A stretch of DNA of 44,139 nucleotides. It comes from Salinarimonas sp. (GTDB taxonomy: Bacteria; Pseudomonadota; Alphaproteobacteria; Rhizobiales; Beijerinckiaceae). Of the stretch, positions 23,027-31,708 are shown piece by piece. The notes under the pieces were generated by a model. The model made no database searches, had not been told where the DNA came from, and worked only from the letters and a program-made list of their open reading frames with translations. The position numbers and the translations under genes are program-made. The stretch covers positions 1-44,139 of the forward strand of contig JAFIEI010000033.1 of the NCBI GenBank assembly GCA_020832565.1. Reading direction: 5' to 3'. The first letter of the stretch is position 1; each line of letters starts with the position of its first letter.

Positions 23027-23449
23027 TCACCGCCCCGGCGGCTTCGCCGCGACCGTTTCGAATTCCGCCGGCGAGGTGATTTCGAGAAGCTCGAGATCCT
23101 GCGAATGCTCGATCTCGCGATGCAGGATGCCGGGCGGCTGGTTCACGCAGGAGCCGGCTTCGAGCAAGACTTCTCCAACCCCGTCATATTCGAAGCGCAC
23201 CCAGCCCTTGAGCACATAGACCATCTGGAAATCGAGGACGTGGTAGTGCCACTCGCCCGAGGCCGCGTCACCGGGCTTGGCGCGGATGACATGGGCCTGG
23301 ATACGCCCGTCCGTCACCTTCTTCATGGCGAGATCGCGGTATTCGAAGAAGCCGCGCAGCCCGCCATCGAATTCTGCGTCCTTGGCATGCGTCACGACGA
23401 AATCGGCGGCGGGATCGGCTTTCCCCTTGGGCGCCTGTTTCTGGCTCAT
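23027..23449 (-). CDS. cupin-domain protein
   Basis: A 140-residue single-domain cupin of unknown substrate. The core runs from IQAHVIRAKPGD to the end. The first motif SGEWHYHVLDFQMVYVLKGWVRFEY has His-x-His followed by Gln where many cupins have Glu; the second is GSCVNQPPGILHREIEHS with a His. The N-terminus (FVVTHAKDAEFDGGLRGFFEYRDLAMKKVTDGR) is a conserved lead-in found in small hyphomicrobial cupins. ATG 23449 is preceded by GAGGAGACGACCC, a good ribosome-binding site; the longer frame to 23572 is Arg-rich and unlikely. It lies between phaP (convergent) and the MerR-type gene (same strand). Function unknown; metal binding is likely. Confidence 0.78.
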   Translation of the reverse strand: MSQKQAPKGKADPAADFVVTHAKDAEFDGGLRGFFEYRDLAMKKVTDGRIQAHVIRAKPGDAASGEWHYHVLDFQMVYVLKGWVRFEYDGVGEVLLEAGSCVNQPPGILHREIEHSQDLELLEITSPAEFETVAAKPPGR

Positions 23450-23596
23450 GGGTCGTCTCCTCTTCCGGCGGACCGTCCATCGCGGTCGCGCTCTCGAAGG
23501 GAGCAGGATAAGCCGGCGATCGGAGCGCGTCACGCGCCGGGACGCCCTCCCCGTCTTCGCATCACCGCGCATCGGGCCTGTACCCGGCGGGAGGCT

Positions 23597-24157
23597 TCAG
23601 CTCTCGGGTTCGCCGGACAGCGAGAGATTGTCGAGAACGCGCTGACATTCGCGCAACTCGTCGAGCGCGGCACGCAGCTGGCCCAGATCGAGCGCGGCCT
23701 GACGGCCCGCCGCACGGGTACCCATCTCGACGGGGATATCGAGGTCCTCGGCCTCGTGCCCCGGAATGCCGGTATCCGGCGCGCCGGCGTGATCGCCGGC
23801 ATGGGGCGCACGCCCGTATTGCCCGCCGGCGGCCGGGTGGTCTTCGCCCTCCCCAGCCTCTGCAGGACGCGCTTCGAGCGTCACCTCACCGCGCCCGATC
23901 GCTTCGACCGCGCGTACGCCCTCCGAGCGCATGATGCGCTGGACGCCCTTGATCGTATAGCCTTCGGCGTAGAGCAGGCGCCGGATGCCCTGCAGCAGGT
24001 CGACATCGCTGGGACGATAATAGCGCCGCCCTCCGGCGCGCTTGAGCGGCTTGATCTGGGCGAACTTGGTTTCCCAGAAGCGCAGCACATGCTGCGGCAG
24101 GTCGAGATCTTCCGCGACTTCACTGATGGTGCGAAAAGCGTCCGGACTCTTTTCCAT
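23597..24157 (-). CDS. MerR-family transcriptional regulator
   Basis: A 186-residue DNA-binding protein. The winged helix-turn-helix of the MerR family covers residues about 7-75: [25 protein letters not shown], then [38 protein letters not shown]. There are no Cys pairs, so it is not a metal sensor of the classic type. The middle is acidic and low-complexity, and the last 40 residues form a short coil ([21 protein letters not shown]). I chose ATG 24157 because GAGGAG lies 11 bases before it; GTG 24169 directly abuts that element. In alphaproteobacteria this regulator nearly always follows ihfA, as it does here (93-base gap). The target genes are unknown. Confidence 0.88.
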   Translation of the reverse strand: MEKSPDAFRTISEVAEDLDLPQHVLRFWETKFAQIKPLKRAGGRRYYRPSDVDLLQGIRRLLYAEGYTIKGVQRIMRSEGVRAVEAIGRGEVTLEARPAEAGEGEDHPAAGGQYGRAPHAGDHAGAPDTGIPGHEAEDLDIPVEMGTRAAGRQAALDLGQLRAALDELRECQRVLDNLSLSGEPES

Positions 24158-24250
24158 CGAGCTAGTCACTCCTCGAAAACCTGCTCCCGGCCGGGTCCGA
24201 CAGGGTCACATGACGGGGCGCTGGTTCCCCGATGCGGGCGCATCGGGCCC

Positions 24251-24562
24251 CTACTCGTCGTCGGTCTCGTCGCCGCCGTTGATCTTGGACTTCATCACGT
24301 TCGAGGGCTTGAACACCATGACGCGTCGCGGTTCGATCGGCACTTCGACACCGGTCTTGGGATTGCGCCCGATGCGCTCGCCCTTCTCGCGGACGACGAA
24401 GGAACCGAACGAAGAAAGCTTCACCGTCTCCCCGCGCTCGAGCGTGTCACAGATTTCTCCGAGCACGGTTTCGACCAGCTGCGCCGATTCGGTCCGCGAA
24501 AGCCCCACACGCTGGTATACGGCCTCCGACAAATCGGCACGGGTCACGGTTTTGCCCGCCAT
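24251..24562 (-). CDS. ihfA: integration host factor subunit alpha
   Basis: A 103-residue DNA-bending protein of the HU/IHF family; with IhfB it bends DNA at specific sites in replication, recombination and transcription. The start [31 protein letters not shown] is typical IHF-alpha, followed by [44 protein letters not shown], which contains the DNA-intercalating Pro (RNPKTG) and the beta arms. The exact start is unsure: ATG 24562 gives the standard family N-terminus, with GGGGGAG very close upstream; 24565 and 24574 are alternatives. The C-terminal tail ([13 protein letters not shown]) is acidic. The regulator gene downstream is probably co-transcribed. Confidence 0.93.
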   Translation of the reverse strand: MAGKTVTRADLSEAVYQRVGLSRTESAQLVETVLGEICDTLERGETVKLSSFGSFVVREKGERIGRNPKTGVEVPIEPRRVMVFKPSNVMKSKINGGDETDDE

Positions 24563-24767
24563 CATCTCCCCCATTCGCAACGCTTGATGCCGGCCCTGAT
24601 CACCGGAGCGTGAACGCTATTCCCAAGCACCTCCGGAATCAACACGGGAATTGGTTGAATTGCGAAATCGCCCGCAAGTGAAGGCCTTGCCCGCGCCAGG
24701 GAAACCACCGATAACCAAGGCAACGGAGGCACCGTGGCTCATTCACGGGCCCCGAAAAGGAGGTTCA

Positions 24768-25730
24768 ATGCACTCGGCGAGCGACCGGCACCCGGCCAAC
24801 CATGCGGCATTGACGGCGCTGCTGGAATTCTATGCCGCAGCCGGCGTCGATTGCGCGCTCGACGAAACGGCGATCGACCGTTTCGCCGAGGAGCGGGATC
24901 GACGTGCGCGCGAATCCGAGCGCCGCGCCGCCGAGATCGATGCACGTGCCAGGGTCGCCGATGGTGCGCGGCGTTCTGCCGCCGAGACCGGCAACGCGCC
25001 CTCCCGGCCTGCTTCACGTAGCCCGGCCGCGTCCGGGCCGCAGGCCGCAGGCACCACCGTCAGCCTCGACCCGCAGGAAGCCGTCGCCGGAGCAAAGGCG
25101 CTGGCCGCCGCAGCTACGGATCTCGACACCCTTCGCGACAATCTCGCCGGTTTCGACGGCTGCGCGCTCAAATTGTCGGCCAAGTCACTGGTCTTTGCCG
25201 ACGGCACCCCCGGCACGCGGGTGATGCTCGTCGGCGAGGCGCCGGGCTCGGAAGAGGACCGCCAGGGCAAGCCCTTCGTCGGCCGTTCGGGACAATTGCT
25301 CGACCGCATGCTCGCTGCGATCGGGCTCGATCGTGCGAGCGTCTATATCGCCAACGTCATCCCCTGGCGGCCGGCGGGCAACCGCACGCCGACGCCGCAG
25401 GAAATCGCCACCTGCATGCCCTTCATCCGCCGCCAGATCGAACTGGCCGACCCCGATTTCCTGATCTGCCTCGGTCTGCCCTCGGCCCAGGCGCTGATGG
25501 AGATCAGCAGCGGCATCCACAAGGCGCGCGGGCGTTGGCAGGACTACCATACCGGCAAACGCGTGATCCGCGCCATGGCGACGCTGCACCCGGCCTATCT
25601 GCTGCGCCAGCCCTCACACAAGCGCCTCGCCTGGCGCGACCTGCGGGCGCTGCGCCGTGCTCTGGATGAGAGCGCAACGGCAAAGCCGCAGGCGGGACCG
25701 GTCAGTCCAGAAAACGGTTCGGGCGAATGA
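24768..25730 (+). CDS. uracil-DNA glycosylase (family 4-type)
   Basis: A 320-residue base-excision repair enzyme that removes uracil from DNA. The catalytic domain occupies residues about 125-300. Key motifs are VGEAPGSEEDRQGKPFVGRSGQLLDRML (active-site GEAPG at 156-160), NVIPWRPAGNRTPTPQE, DFLICLGLPSAQALM and TLHPAYLLRQ (the HPA-type second motif). The first 120 residues are charged, Arg/Ala-rich and probably flexible, with a helical start. The start is ATG 24768, preceded by AAAAGGAGG four bases away, a very strong ribosome-binding site. The family normally carries an Fe-S cluster; of its Cys ligands I can see Cys132 and others further on, but not a complete clear set. The 3' end overlaps the convergent cupin gene by 29 bases. 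Confidence 0.88.
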   Translation: MHSASDRHPANHAALTALLEFYAAAGVDCALDETAIDRFAEERDRRARESERRAAEIDARARVADGARRSAAETGNAPSRPASRSPAASGPQAAGTTVSLDPQEAVAGAKALAAAATDLDTLRDNLAGFDGCALKLSAKSLVFADGTPGTRVMLVGEAPGSEEDRQGKPFVGRSGQLLDRMLAAIGLDRASVYIANVIPWRPAGNRTPTPQEIATCMPFIRRQIELADPDFLICLGLPSAQALMEISSGIHKARGRWQDYHTGKRVIRAMATLHPAYLLRQPSHKRLAWRDLRALRRALDESATAKPQAGPVSPENGSGE

Positions 25731-26076
25731 AGACGGCGAGGATCAGCGCGCCGTTCGGCGAGACCACCTCGTGCGTCGAGCCCGCCGGGCGCCAGACGAA
25801 ATTGCCCGCCGTGGCCTCGCCCTCCTCATCCTTGAGGCTACCCTCGAAGATGTAGGTCTGCTCGATCTCGACATGCTCGTGCATCGGCAGCCGCGAGCCG
25901 GGCGCCCAGCGCATGAGCGCCGTGTAGAGCCCGCGCTCCTTGTCCTCCATCAGGATCTTCTGATCGATTCCGGGAAAGCGCGTCGGCGTCCAGGGCAGGC
26001 CCGGAATGTCGACATAGCGCGAATCCTTCTCGCCGAGCTTGTCCTGGCCGGGCAGGTTCGGGGTGACTGCGGTCAT
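25702..26076 (-). CDS. ChrR-like cupin protein
   Basis: A 124-residue cupin similar to the C-terminal domain of ChrR anti-sigma factors. The motif GSRLPMHEHVEIEQTYIFEGSL gives His, His and Glu metal ligands, and WRPAGSTHEVVSPNG gives the third His. The N-terminal zinc-binding anti-sigma domain of ChrR is absent, so this is a stand-alone cupin and probably an enzyme or sensor rather than an anti-sigma factor. Related short proteins are annotated as acetylacetone- or dihydroxyacetophenone-type dioxygenases, but the substrate cannot be read from sequence. It overlaps the 3' end of the glycosylase gene by 29 bases on the opposite strand. A 169-base gap separates it from the CoA-transferase stop upstream. 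Confidence 0.78.
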   Translation of the reverse strand: MTAVTPNLPGQDKLGEKDSRYVDIPGLPWTPTRFPGIDQKILMEDKERGLYTALMRWAPGSRLPMHEHVEIEQTYIFEGSLKDEEGEATAGNFVWRPAGSTHEVVSPNGALILAVFIRPNRFLD

Positions 26077-26245
26077 GATTTCCTCCCGTCATTTCTTTGT
26101 CGTGACGTAGGGAGAAGACTGGCACAGGCGCGCATTCGCGTCGACTTCGACGGGGGCCGGATGGCGCGTGCAGCCTGCCTTTACCGCATGCGGGAAACCC
26201 CAATGAATCCGGATTTATCCGCATGGCCTGCAGCCGGGCGCCGCC

Positions 26246-27472
26246 TCAACCCCTCTCGCCCAGCACCCGCGCCGTATCCGCTCCGAGCACGGGCGCCGGG
26301 AGCGCACCGGCCCGCGCGCCCTCACCGTCATGATTCGAAAAGCGCAGCGGCGAGGCCGGGGTCAGGACCGGGCCGATGCCGGGATGGTCGACCGTCTGGA
26401 ACATCGGATTGCGCGGGCTCGCGCGCCAGTCCTGCGCGAGCATCTGCCCGACATCGCGGAACGGGCTCCAGCAGATTGCCGTACCGGCGAAGGCGGCGGT
26501 GATCTCGTCGAGCGAGCGGGCGGCGACCCATTCGCCCATCAGCGCGGCGATGGCGTGGCGGATGCGGTAGCGCTCTTCCTCGCGGGTGAGATCGGCCTCG
26601 AAGGCCGTGGCGAGCGCCTGCATCCGGGCTTCGAGCCCCATGACGTCGAGAAGCGCCTGCCATTGCTTGCCCGTCACCGCGACGAGCATGATCCGGGCGC
26701 CGTCGCTTGTGGGGAAATCCGTCCCGAACGTGCCGTAGATCCAGTTACCGTCGCGGGGGCGGGACGCGCCTTTCAGCTCGGCCTCGGCGAGGATGCCGAC
26801 ATTGGCCATCGCCGCCATGGCGACGTCCGACAGGCTCAGCTTCACATGCTGGCCGCGCCCGGTGAGCCGGCGCTCGCGCTCGGCGGCGAGAAGACCGAGC
26901 GCGATGGTCTTGCCGCAGATCACGTCCCAGAACGGCATGGCGTTGTTGACGGGCCCGGCAATGCCCTGCGGTCCGGTCATCATGGCGACGCCGCAGGCGG
27001 CGTTCACCGTATAGTCGATCGCCGTGGCGCCGTCCGGGCTGCCGTCGAGGCTGAGCACGATCACATCCGGGCGGCGCGCCTTCAGCGCGTCGAAGGTGAG
27101 TTCGCCCTTGAGCGGCAGATTGGTGACGAAAATGCCGTTGCCCTCGCCCGGCGCGCAGATCAGTTCGGCGGCGCGTTCGCGCTCTTCCGCCCGGCGCAGA
27201 TCCAGAGTGACGGAGCGCTTGCCCCGGTTGAGGAAGCTCCAGTAGAGACTGGCCCCCGCCGGCGCATGCGGATAACGCCGGTAATCGAGCCCGCCTTCCG
27301 GCGCATCGAGGCGGATCACCTCGGCGCCGAGCTGGGCGAGGCTCATGGTGGAAAGCGGCGCAGCGATGAAGGCGGTGGATTCGACAATGCGTAGACCGCT
27401 GAGCGGACCCTGCCCCGCCGCTTCATCCGCCTCACCCGATGGTTTGCGATTCGCACCCGTCGTATCCGTCAT
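26246..27472 (-). CDS. class III CoA-transferase, mesaconyl-CoA C1-C4 CoA transferase-like
   Basis: A 408-residue CaiB/BaiF-type CoA-transferase. The start GPLSGLRIVESTAFIAAPLSTMSLAQLGAEVIRLDAPEGGLDYRRYP, then LNRGKRSVTLDLR, LICAPGEGNGIFVTN, AIDYTVNA and MTGP, follow closely, as I remember it, the Chloroflexus aurantiacus Mct (2-methylfumaryl-CoA isomerase), which moves CoA within one molecule from C1 to C4 of mesaconate. The expected nucleophile is Asp183 (FWDVICGK). The frame ends with RFSNHDGEGARAGALPAPVLGADT, the usual product-site tail. The neighbours support this: an MFS carrier diverges from it, and next comes Mcd, whose product is mesaconyl-C1-CoA. The alternative is an ordinary CoA-transferase using another dicarboxylic acid. 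The reaction is inferred. Confidence 0.72.
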   Translation of the reverse strand: MTDTTGANRKPSGEADEAAGQGPLSGLRIVESTAFIAAPLSTMSLAQLGAEVIRLDAPEGGLDYRRYPHAPAGASLYWSFLNRGKRSVTLDLRRAEERERAAELICAPGEGNGIFVTNLPLKGELTFDALKARRPDVIVLSLDGSPDGATAIDYTVNAACGVAMMTGPQGIAGPVNNAMPFWDVICGKTIALGLLAAERERRLTGRGQHVKLSLSDVAMAAMANVGILAEAELKGASRPRDGNWIYGTFGTDFPTSDGARIMLVAVTGKQWQALLDVMGLEARMQALATAFEADLTREEERYRIRHAIAALMGEWVAARSLDEITAAFAGTAICWSPFRDVGQMLAQDWRASPRNPMFQTVDHPGIGPVLTPASPLRFSNHDGEGARAGALPAPVLGADTARVLGERG

Positions 27473-27569
27473 GATCGCTTCCTCATCCGCTCCGTCGTCG
27501 CTTTTGCCGTAACGGCATGTCGGCGCCAGCGATAGCGCCGTTTGCGCCTTGCCGCAAACCGTGATCTCT

Positions 27570-28838
27570 ATGCCTCATCCCGCCCCTGGACACGTTCGCC
27601 CGATGCCCGGCTTCCTCCGCTTCGTCAAAGACAATGCCGTCTGGCTCCTCGCGGGCTTTCTGCTGACCTTCGCCTCGAGCTTCGGCCAGACCTTCTTCAT
27701 CGCGGTCTTCGCGGGCGAGATCCGGGCGTATTTCGGCCTGTCGCACGGCGGCTGGGGCGGCCTCTATGCCTTCGCGACCATGGCGTCTGCGGCGACGATG
27801 GTCTTTGCGGGTACATTATCCGACCGGTTTCGCGTGCGGGTTCTGGGCGCCGCCGTGCTGCTCGGGCTTGCGCTCGCCGCGCTCGGTATGGCGCTCGCCA
27901 CGCATTTCGTCGTGCTGGTCGTAGCGATCTATTTCCTGCGCCTGTTCGGCCAGGGCTTCATGGGCCATATCGCCATGGTCGCCATGGCGCGCTGGTTCGT
28001 GGCGACGCGCGGGCGGGCGGTGTCGATCGCCGGGCTCGGAGTGGCCACCGGCGAGGCTTTCCTGCCGATCGTCGTCGTCGCCCTGCTCGGCCTGTTCGAC
28101 TGGCGCATGCTCTGGATCGCGGCCGGGCTCATCCTGATCGCCTTCGTGCCTGTGCTCTATCTGCTTCTCGGCCATGAACGCACGCCGCAATCCTTTGCCG
28201 CCGATCGCGGCTCGCAGGGTTTCGACGGGCGGATGTGGACGCGCGGCGAGGTCTTCCGGCACCGCTTCTTCTGGCTGATGGTGCCGGCGCTCTTGGGCCC
28301 CTCCGCCTGGATGACGGTGTTCTTCTTCCACCAGGTCCATCTCGCCGAGGCGAAGGACTGGGCGCATCTGACGCTGGTGGCGCTGTTTCCGTTGTTCACC
28401 GGCACGAGCGTCGTGTTCCTGCTCATTGCCGGCTGGTTCGTCGATCGCTTCGGCTGCGCGGCGCTGGCGCGAATCTATCTGGCACCGATAGTGCTCGGCT
28501 ACCTCGCCTTCGCCGTCGCACCGAGCCCGACGACCGGAGCCGTCGCGATCATGCTGATGGGCGCCTCGACGGGCATGCATACGACGCTGATGGCGACGCT
28601 CTGGGCCGAGGTCTACGGCACCCGCCATCTCGGCGCGATCCGTGCCATGATCGCCGCCGTGATGGTGCTCGGCACCGCACTCGGCCCGGCGATCAGCGGA
28701 GCCCTGATCGATCTTGGAATCGCCTTGCCGACCCAGTTCTTCGGCATCGCCGCCTATTTCGCAGCCGCCGCAGCACTTGTGATCTACGCGACTCTGACGC
28801 TGCAGACGCATCGCGGCAATGGCGCGCAGCCGCGTTGA
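27570..28838 (+). CDS. MFS transporter, candidate dicarboxylate/organic acid carrier
   Basis: A 422-residue inner-membrane carrier with about twelve hydrophobic segments and a central cytosolic loop near residue 200. It belongs to the major facilitator superfamily: the loop-2 motif GTLSDRFRVRVLGA matches the G-x-L-[SA]-D-R-x-G-x-R/K pattern, and GWFVDRFGCAALAR repeats it in the second half. FFFHQVHLAEAKDW lies near the start of the second half. ATG 27570 gives MPHPAPGHVRP; an alternative start is 27603 (MPGFLRF). It diverges from the CoA-transferase (97-base gap) and is followed on the same strand, after 101 bases, by mcd. The substrate is unknown; the context suggests mesaconate, methylsuccinate or another C4-C5 dicarboxylate. 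Confidence 0.78.
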   Translation: MPHPAPGHVRPMPGFLRFVKDNAVWLLAGFLLTFASSFGQTFFIAVFAGEIRAYFGLSHGGWGGLYAFATMASAATMVFAGTLSDRFRVRVLGAAVLLGLALAALGMALATHFVVLVVAIYFLRLFGQGFMGHIAMVAMARWFVATRGRAVSIAGLGVATGEAFLPIVVVALLGLFDWRMLWIAAGLILIAFVPVLYLLLGHERTPQSFAADRGSQGFDGRMWTRGEVFRHRFFWLMVPALLGPSAWMTVFFFHQVHLAEAKDWAHLTLVALFPLFTGTSVVFLLIAGWFVDRFGCAALARIYLAPIVLGYLAFAVAPSPTTGAVAIMLMGASTGMHTTLMATLWAEVYGTRHLGAIRAMIAAVMVLGTALGPAISGALIDLGIALPTQFFGIAAYFAAAAALVIYATLTLQTHRGNGAQPR

Positions 28839-28884
28839 GCAATCGCGACTGGTTTCGCGCCTGCGGGAGCGCTAAACCTGCAGA

Positions 28885-28890
28885 TATAAT
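28885..28890 (+). promoter_or_regulatory. TATAAT box upstream of mcd
   Basis: A perfect TATAAT (within CAGATATAATAATG) lies in the 101-base gap between the carrier and mcd, about 50 bases before the mcd ATG. The -35 region (TGCGGG at 17 bases) is weak. It suggests mcd has its own promoter rather than only read-through. Confidence 0.4.
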
Positions 28891-28939
28891 AATGACACGG
28901 GTCTGCTCCCTGCATGCGACGGCCCGTCGAGGAGAGACC

Positions 28940-30628
28940 ATGTCCGCTGCAAGCCCCGTCGACTTCCCCGAGCGTGAGCCCGCGCAAAAACTCCCCGCGC
29001 TTCTCGATGCTGCCGCAACCAGCCTCGAGGCGCTGCTCAACGCCGCACGCGAGAAGCTGCGCGGGCGCATCGTCGTCGAGGGTCGTATCGATGGCGCCCG
29101 GCTCGATGGCCAGCAGCATGCCGCTCACGGGCTGGCCTGGCTCGCCACCTATGTCCGCGCCTTACGCGAACTCGCCAGTTATTGCGAGCGGCTGAGCGCG
29201 GAAGGGCGTTTTGGCGCCATGGAAGAAATGCTGGTGCGCGTCGGTGCCGGCGAATATTGCGCCCAGGCGCTCAACGGCATCCCGATGAGCCAGGGCGAGA
29301 TCGTGCGGCTCTCGGCCTTCGGCTTCGATCATGGCGAGATCGCGCAATTCTATACGGACGAAGTGTCGGCACTGATCGACGGCGGGAATACGGTGGAGAA
29401 CCGCGCCCGGCTGATCGATCTGATGCGGCAATCCTCCGGCATGCTGGTCCAGGGCGATCCCGGCCTCGACGAGACGCTGGAGGCGATCCGCAGCGAGATG
29501 CACCGCTTCTCGCAGGCCGAGATCGTCCCGCATGCCCATCACTGGCACGAACAGAACGCCTATATCCCCATGGAGGTGATCGGACAGATGGCCGAGCTCG
29601 GCGTGTTCGGCCTGACCATTCCGGAGGAATTCGGCGGGATGGGACTCTCGAAGGTCTCGATGTGCGTCGTCTCCGAGGAATTGTCGCGCGGCTATATCGG
29701 GGTCGGGTCGCTCGGCACGCGCTCGGAGATCGCCGCAGAGCTGATCCAGGGCGCGGGCACCGATGACCAGAAGGCGCGTTTCCTGCCCGGTATCGCTTCC
29801 GGCGAGATCATCCCCACCGCCGTCTTCACCGAGCCCGATACCGGCTCGGATCTCGCCTCGCTGAAGACCCGCGCAACCCGCGAAGGCGATGTCTGGAAGG
29901 TTTATGGCAACAAGACCTGGATCACCCATCCGGTACGCGCCGATCTGATGACCATGCTGGTGCGCACGCGGCCGGAGGAGCCCGGCCATCGCGGGCTCTC
30001 GATCCTGCTCGCGGAAAAGCCGCGCGGCAGTGACGAGGATCCTTTTCCCGTCGCGGGATTGTCCGGCGGCGAGATCGAGGTGCTCGGCTATCGCGGCATG
30101 AAGGAATACGAGTTGTCCTTCGACGGTTTCGAGGTTGCCGGCGAAAACCTCCTCGGGGATGTCGAGGGCGAAGGTTTCAAGCAGCTGATGCAGACCTTCG
30201 AATCGGCGCGCATCCAGACGGCGGCGCGGGCCGTCGGCGTGGCGCAGTCCGCACTTGATCTCGGCCTGCAATACGCGCAGGAGCGCATCCAGTTCGGCAA
30301 GCCGCTGATCGCCTTCCCGCGCGTGGCCGACAAGCTCGCCATGATGGCCGCCGAGATCCATATCGCGCGCCAGATCACCTATTACTCGGCCCGCGAGAAG
30401 GATGCCGGCAAGCGTTGCGATCTCGAGGCCGGCATGGCCAAGTTGCTCGCTGCGCGCGTCGCCTGGGCGGCTGCCGACAACGCCCTTCAGATCCATGGCG
30501 GCAACGGATTCGCGCTGGAATATCCGATCAGCCGGGTTCTGTGCGACGCACGCATCCTCTCGATCTTCGAAGGCGCCGCCGAGATCCAGGCCCAGGTGAT
30601 CGCCCGGCGCCTGATCACGCCGGATTGA
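28940..30628 (+). CDS. mcd: (2S)-methylsuccinyl-CoA dehydrogenase
   Basis: A 562-residue flavoenzyme of the acyl-CoA dehydrogenase family that oxidises (2S)-methylsuccinyl-CoA to mesaconyl-C1-CoA in the ethylmalonyl-CoA pathway (acetyl-CoA assimilation and PHB-linked carbon metabolism). Mcd differs from other acyl-CoA dehydrogenases by an N-terminal extension of about 160 residues, present here. The catalytic core follows: FTEPDTGSDLASLKTRAT, VYGNKTWITHPVRADLMTMLVRT (a Mcd-type segment), RIQTAARAVGVAQSALDLGLQYAQERIQFGKPL, QIHGGNGFALEYPISR and the C-terminal FEGAAEIQ with the likely catalytic Glu. ATG 28940 has GAGGAGAGACC upstream. The longer open frame from 28235 overlaps the carrier gene and is not used. 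No ccr, ecm or mcl genes are in the window. Confidence 0.88.
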   Translation: MSAASPVDFPEREPAQKLPALLDAAATSLEALLNAAREKLRGRIVVEGRIDGARLDGQQHAAHGLAWLATYVRALRELASYCERLSAEGRFGAMEEMLVRVGAGEYCAQALNGIPMSQGEIVRLSAFGFDHGEIAQFYTDEVSALIDGGNTVENRARLIDLMRQSSGMLVQGDPGLDETLEAIRSEMHRFSQAEIVPHAHHWHEQNAYIPMEVIGQMAELGVFGLTIPEEFGGMGLSKVSMCVVSEELSRGYIGVGSLGTRSEIAAELIQGAGTDDQKARFLPGIASGEIIPTAVFTEPDTGSDLASLKTRATREGDVWKVYGNKTWITHPVRADLMTMLVRTRPEEPGHRGLSILLAEKPRGSDEDPFPVAGLSGGEIEVLGYRGMKEYELSFDGFEVAGENLLGDVEGEGFKQLMQTFESARIQTAARAVGVAQSALDLGLQYAQERIQFGKPLIAFPRVADKLAMMAAEIHIARQITYYSAREKDAGKRCDLEAGMAKLLAARVAWAAADNALQIHGGNGFALEYPISRVLCDARILSIFEGAAEIQAQVIARRLITPD

Positions 30629-30720
30629 GATGACCCTCGCGAACCGGAAACGCGGGCCCCGGCATCGCGCCCGGGCGCCGCGCATGCTACGGCAGGTTTT
30701 CGGGATTCGCGGGGGACGAC

Positions 30721-31602
30721 GTGCAAACGGCATCATCTGAAACGGGGGGCACCAACCAGACCGGTATCGCGCTGATGTGCATCGGGGTGGCGTTTCTGAC
30801 GGTCAATGATGCGATCGCAAAGACGCTCACCGAAACCTATTCGCCGCTGCAGATCCTCTTCCTGCGCAACGTCATCGCACTGCCCTTTGCAATCCTGATC
30901 GCACTGAAGATGGGCGGTGCGGGCGCACTGCGCTCCTATCGCCCGGCCACGCATCTCGTTCGCGGAATCCTCTGGGTCGCGGGGACGTTTCTCTTCTTCA
31001 CCAGCCTGCGCTATCTCCAGCTCGCCGAGGCGACGGCGCTGATCTTCGTGGCACCGTTCTTCATCATCGCGCTCTCGGCGGCTTTTCTGGGCGAGCGCGT
31101 CGGCTGGCGGCGCTGGCTCGCGGTGATCGCCGGTTTTGCCGGCGTGCTGATCGTGGTGCGGCCCGGCGGCGCGACCTTCCAACTCGCCTCCCTGCTGCCG
31201 GTCGCAACCGCCTTCGTCTATGCCCTGATGATGCTGGGCTCTCGCTTCGTCGATACCCGCGAGAGCGTCTGGACGCTGTTGCTCTATCTCACCGGCACCA
31301 GCGCGCTCCTGAGCGCACTCATCGTGCCCCTCGTCTGGATTCCGGTGCGCCTCGAAGATCTCTGGCTTTTCGTCGCGATCGCCCTGTGCGGCACGGCGGG
31401 GATCACCATGATGACGCAGGCGTTTCGCGTGGCCCCGGCCTCGGTCGTCGCGCCGCTCGATTATACCGCCATGCTCTGGGCAACGATCCTCGGCTGGCTG
31501 ATCTGGAGCGAAATGCCCGACAGCGTGACCTTCATCGGCGCCGCGATCATCATTACGAGCGGCGTCTGGGTGATCCTGCGCGAGCGCCGGCGCCGCGCGT
31601 GA
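30721..31602 (+). CDS. DMT-superfamily (EamA) transporter
   Basis: A 293-residue inner-membrane protein with ten hydrophobic segments in two repeated EamA halves. The first half opens GIALMCIGVAFLTVNDAIAKTLTETYSPLQILFLRNVIALP, typical of S-adenosylmethionine/RhaT-like exporters, and the second half shows TAFVYALMMLGSRF and APLDYTAMLWATILGWLIWSEMP, the EamA hallmark near the end of each half. The start is GTG 30721 with GGGGGA just upstream; no ATG precedes it in the frame. It lies 92 bases after mcd on the same strand and 106 bases before the Ldh2-family gene, so a polycistronic transcript is possible. The substrate is unknown (amino acids, amines or nucleosides are common). Confidence 0.82.
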   Translation: MQTASSETGGTNQTGIALMCIGVAFLTVNDAIAKTLTETYSPLQILFLRNVIALPFAILIALKMGGAGALRSYRPATHLVRGILWVAGTFLFFTSLRYLQLAEATALIFVAPFFIIALSAAFLGERVGWRRWLAVIAGFAGVLIVVRPGGATFQLASLLPVATAFVYALMMLGSRFVDTRESVWTLLLYLTGTSALLSALIVPLVWIPVRLEDLWLFVAIALCGTAGITMMTQAFRVAPASVVAPLDYTAMLWATILGWLIWSEMPDSVTFIGAAIIITSGVWVILRERRRRA

Positions 31603-31708
31603 CGCTGGCGCGATGCCCATCCGGTGGATGGCTGTAAACCGGATTGCCAAGGCGGCGACGACGCGCCACCCTGTCGCGAAGAATCCAGGACCGAGGACGA
31701 GACCCTTC

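Noticed and set aside
28235-30628. 797-residue version of Mcd
   Set aside because: The first 235 codons overlap the carrier gene out of frame; ATG 28940 has the ribosome-binding site and the family N-terminus.
29162-30736. 524-codon minus-strand frame opposite mcd
   Set aside because: Mirrors the mcd reading frame; no recognisable domain.
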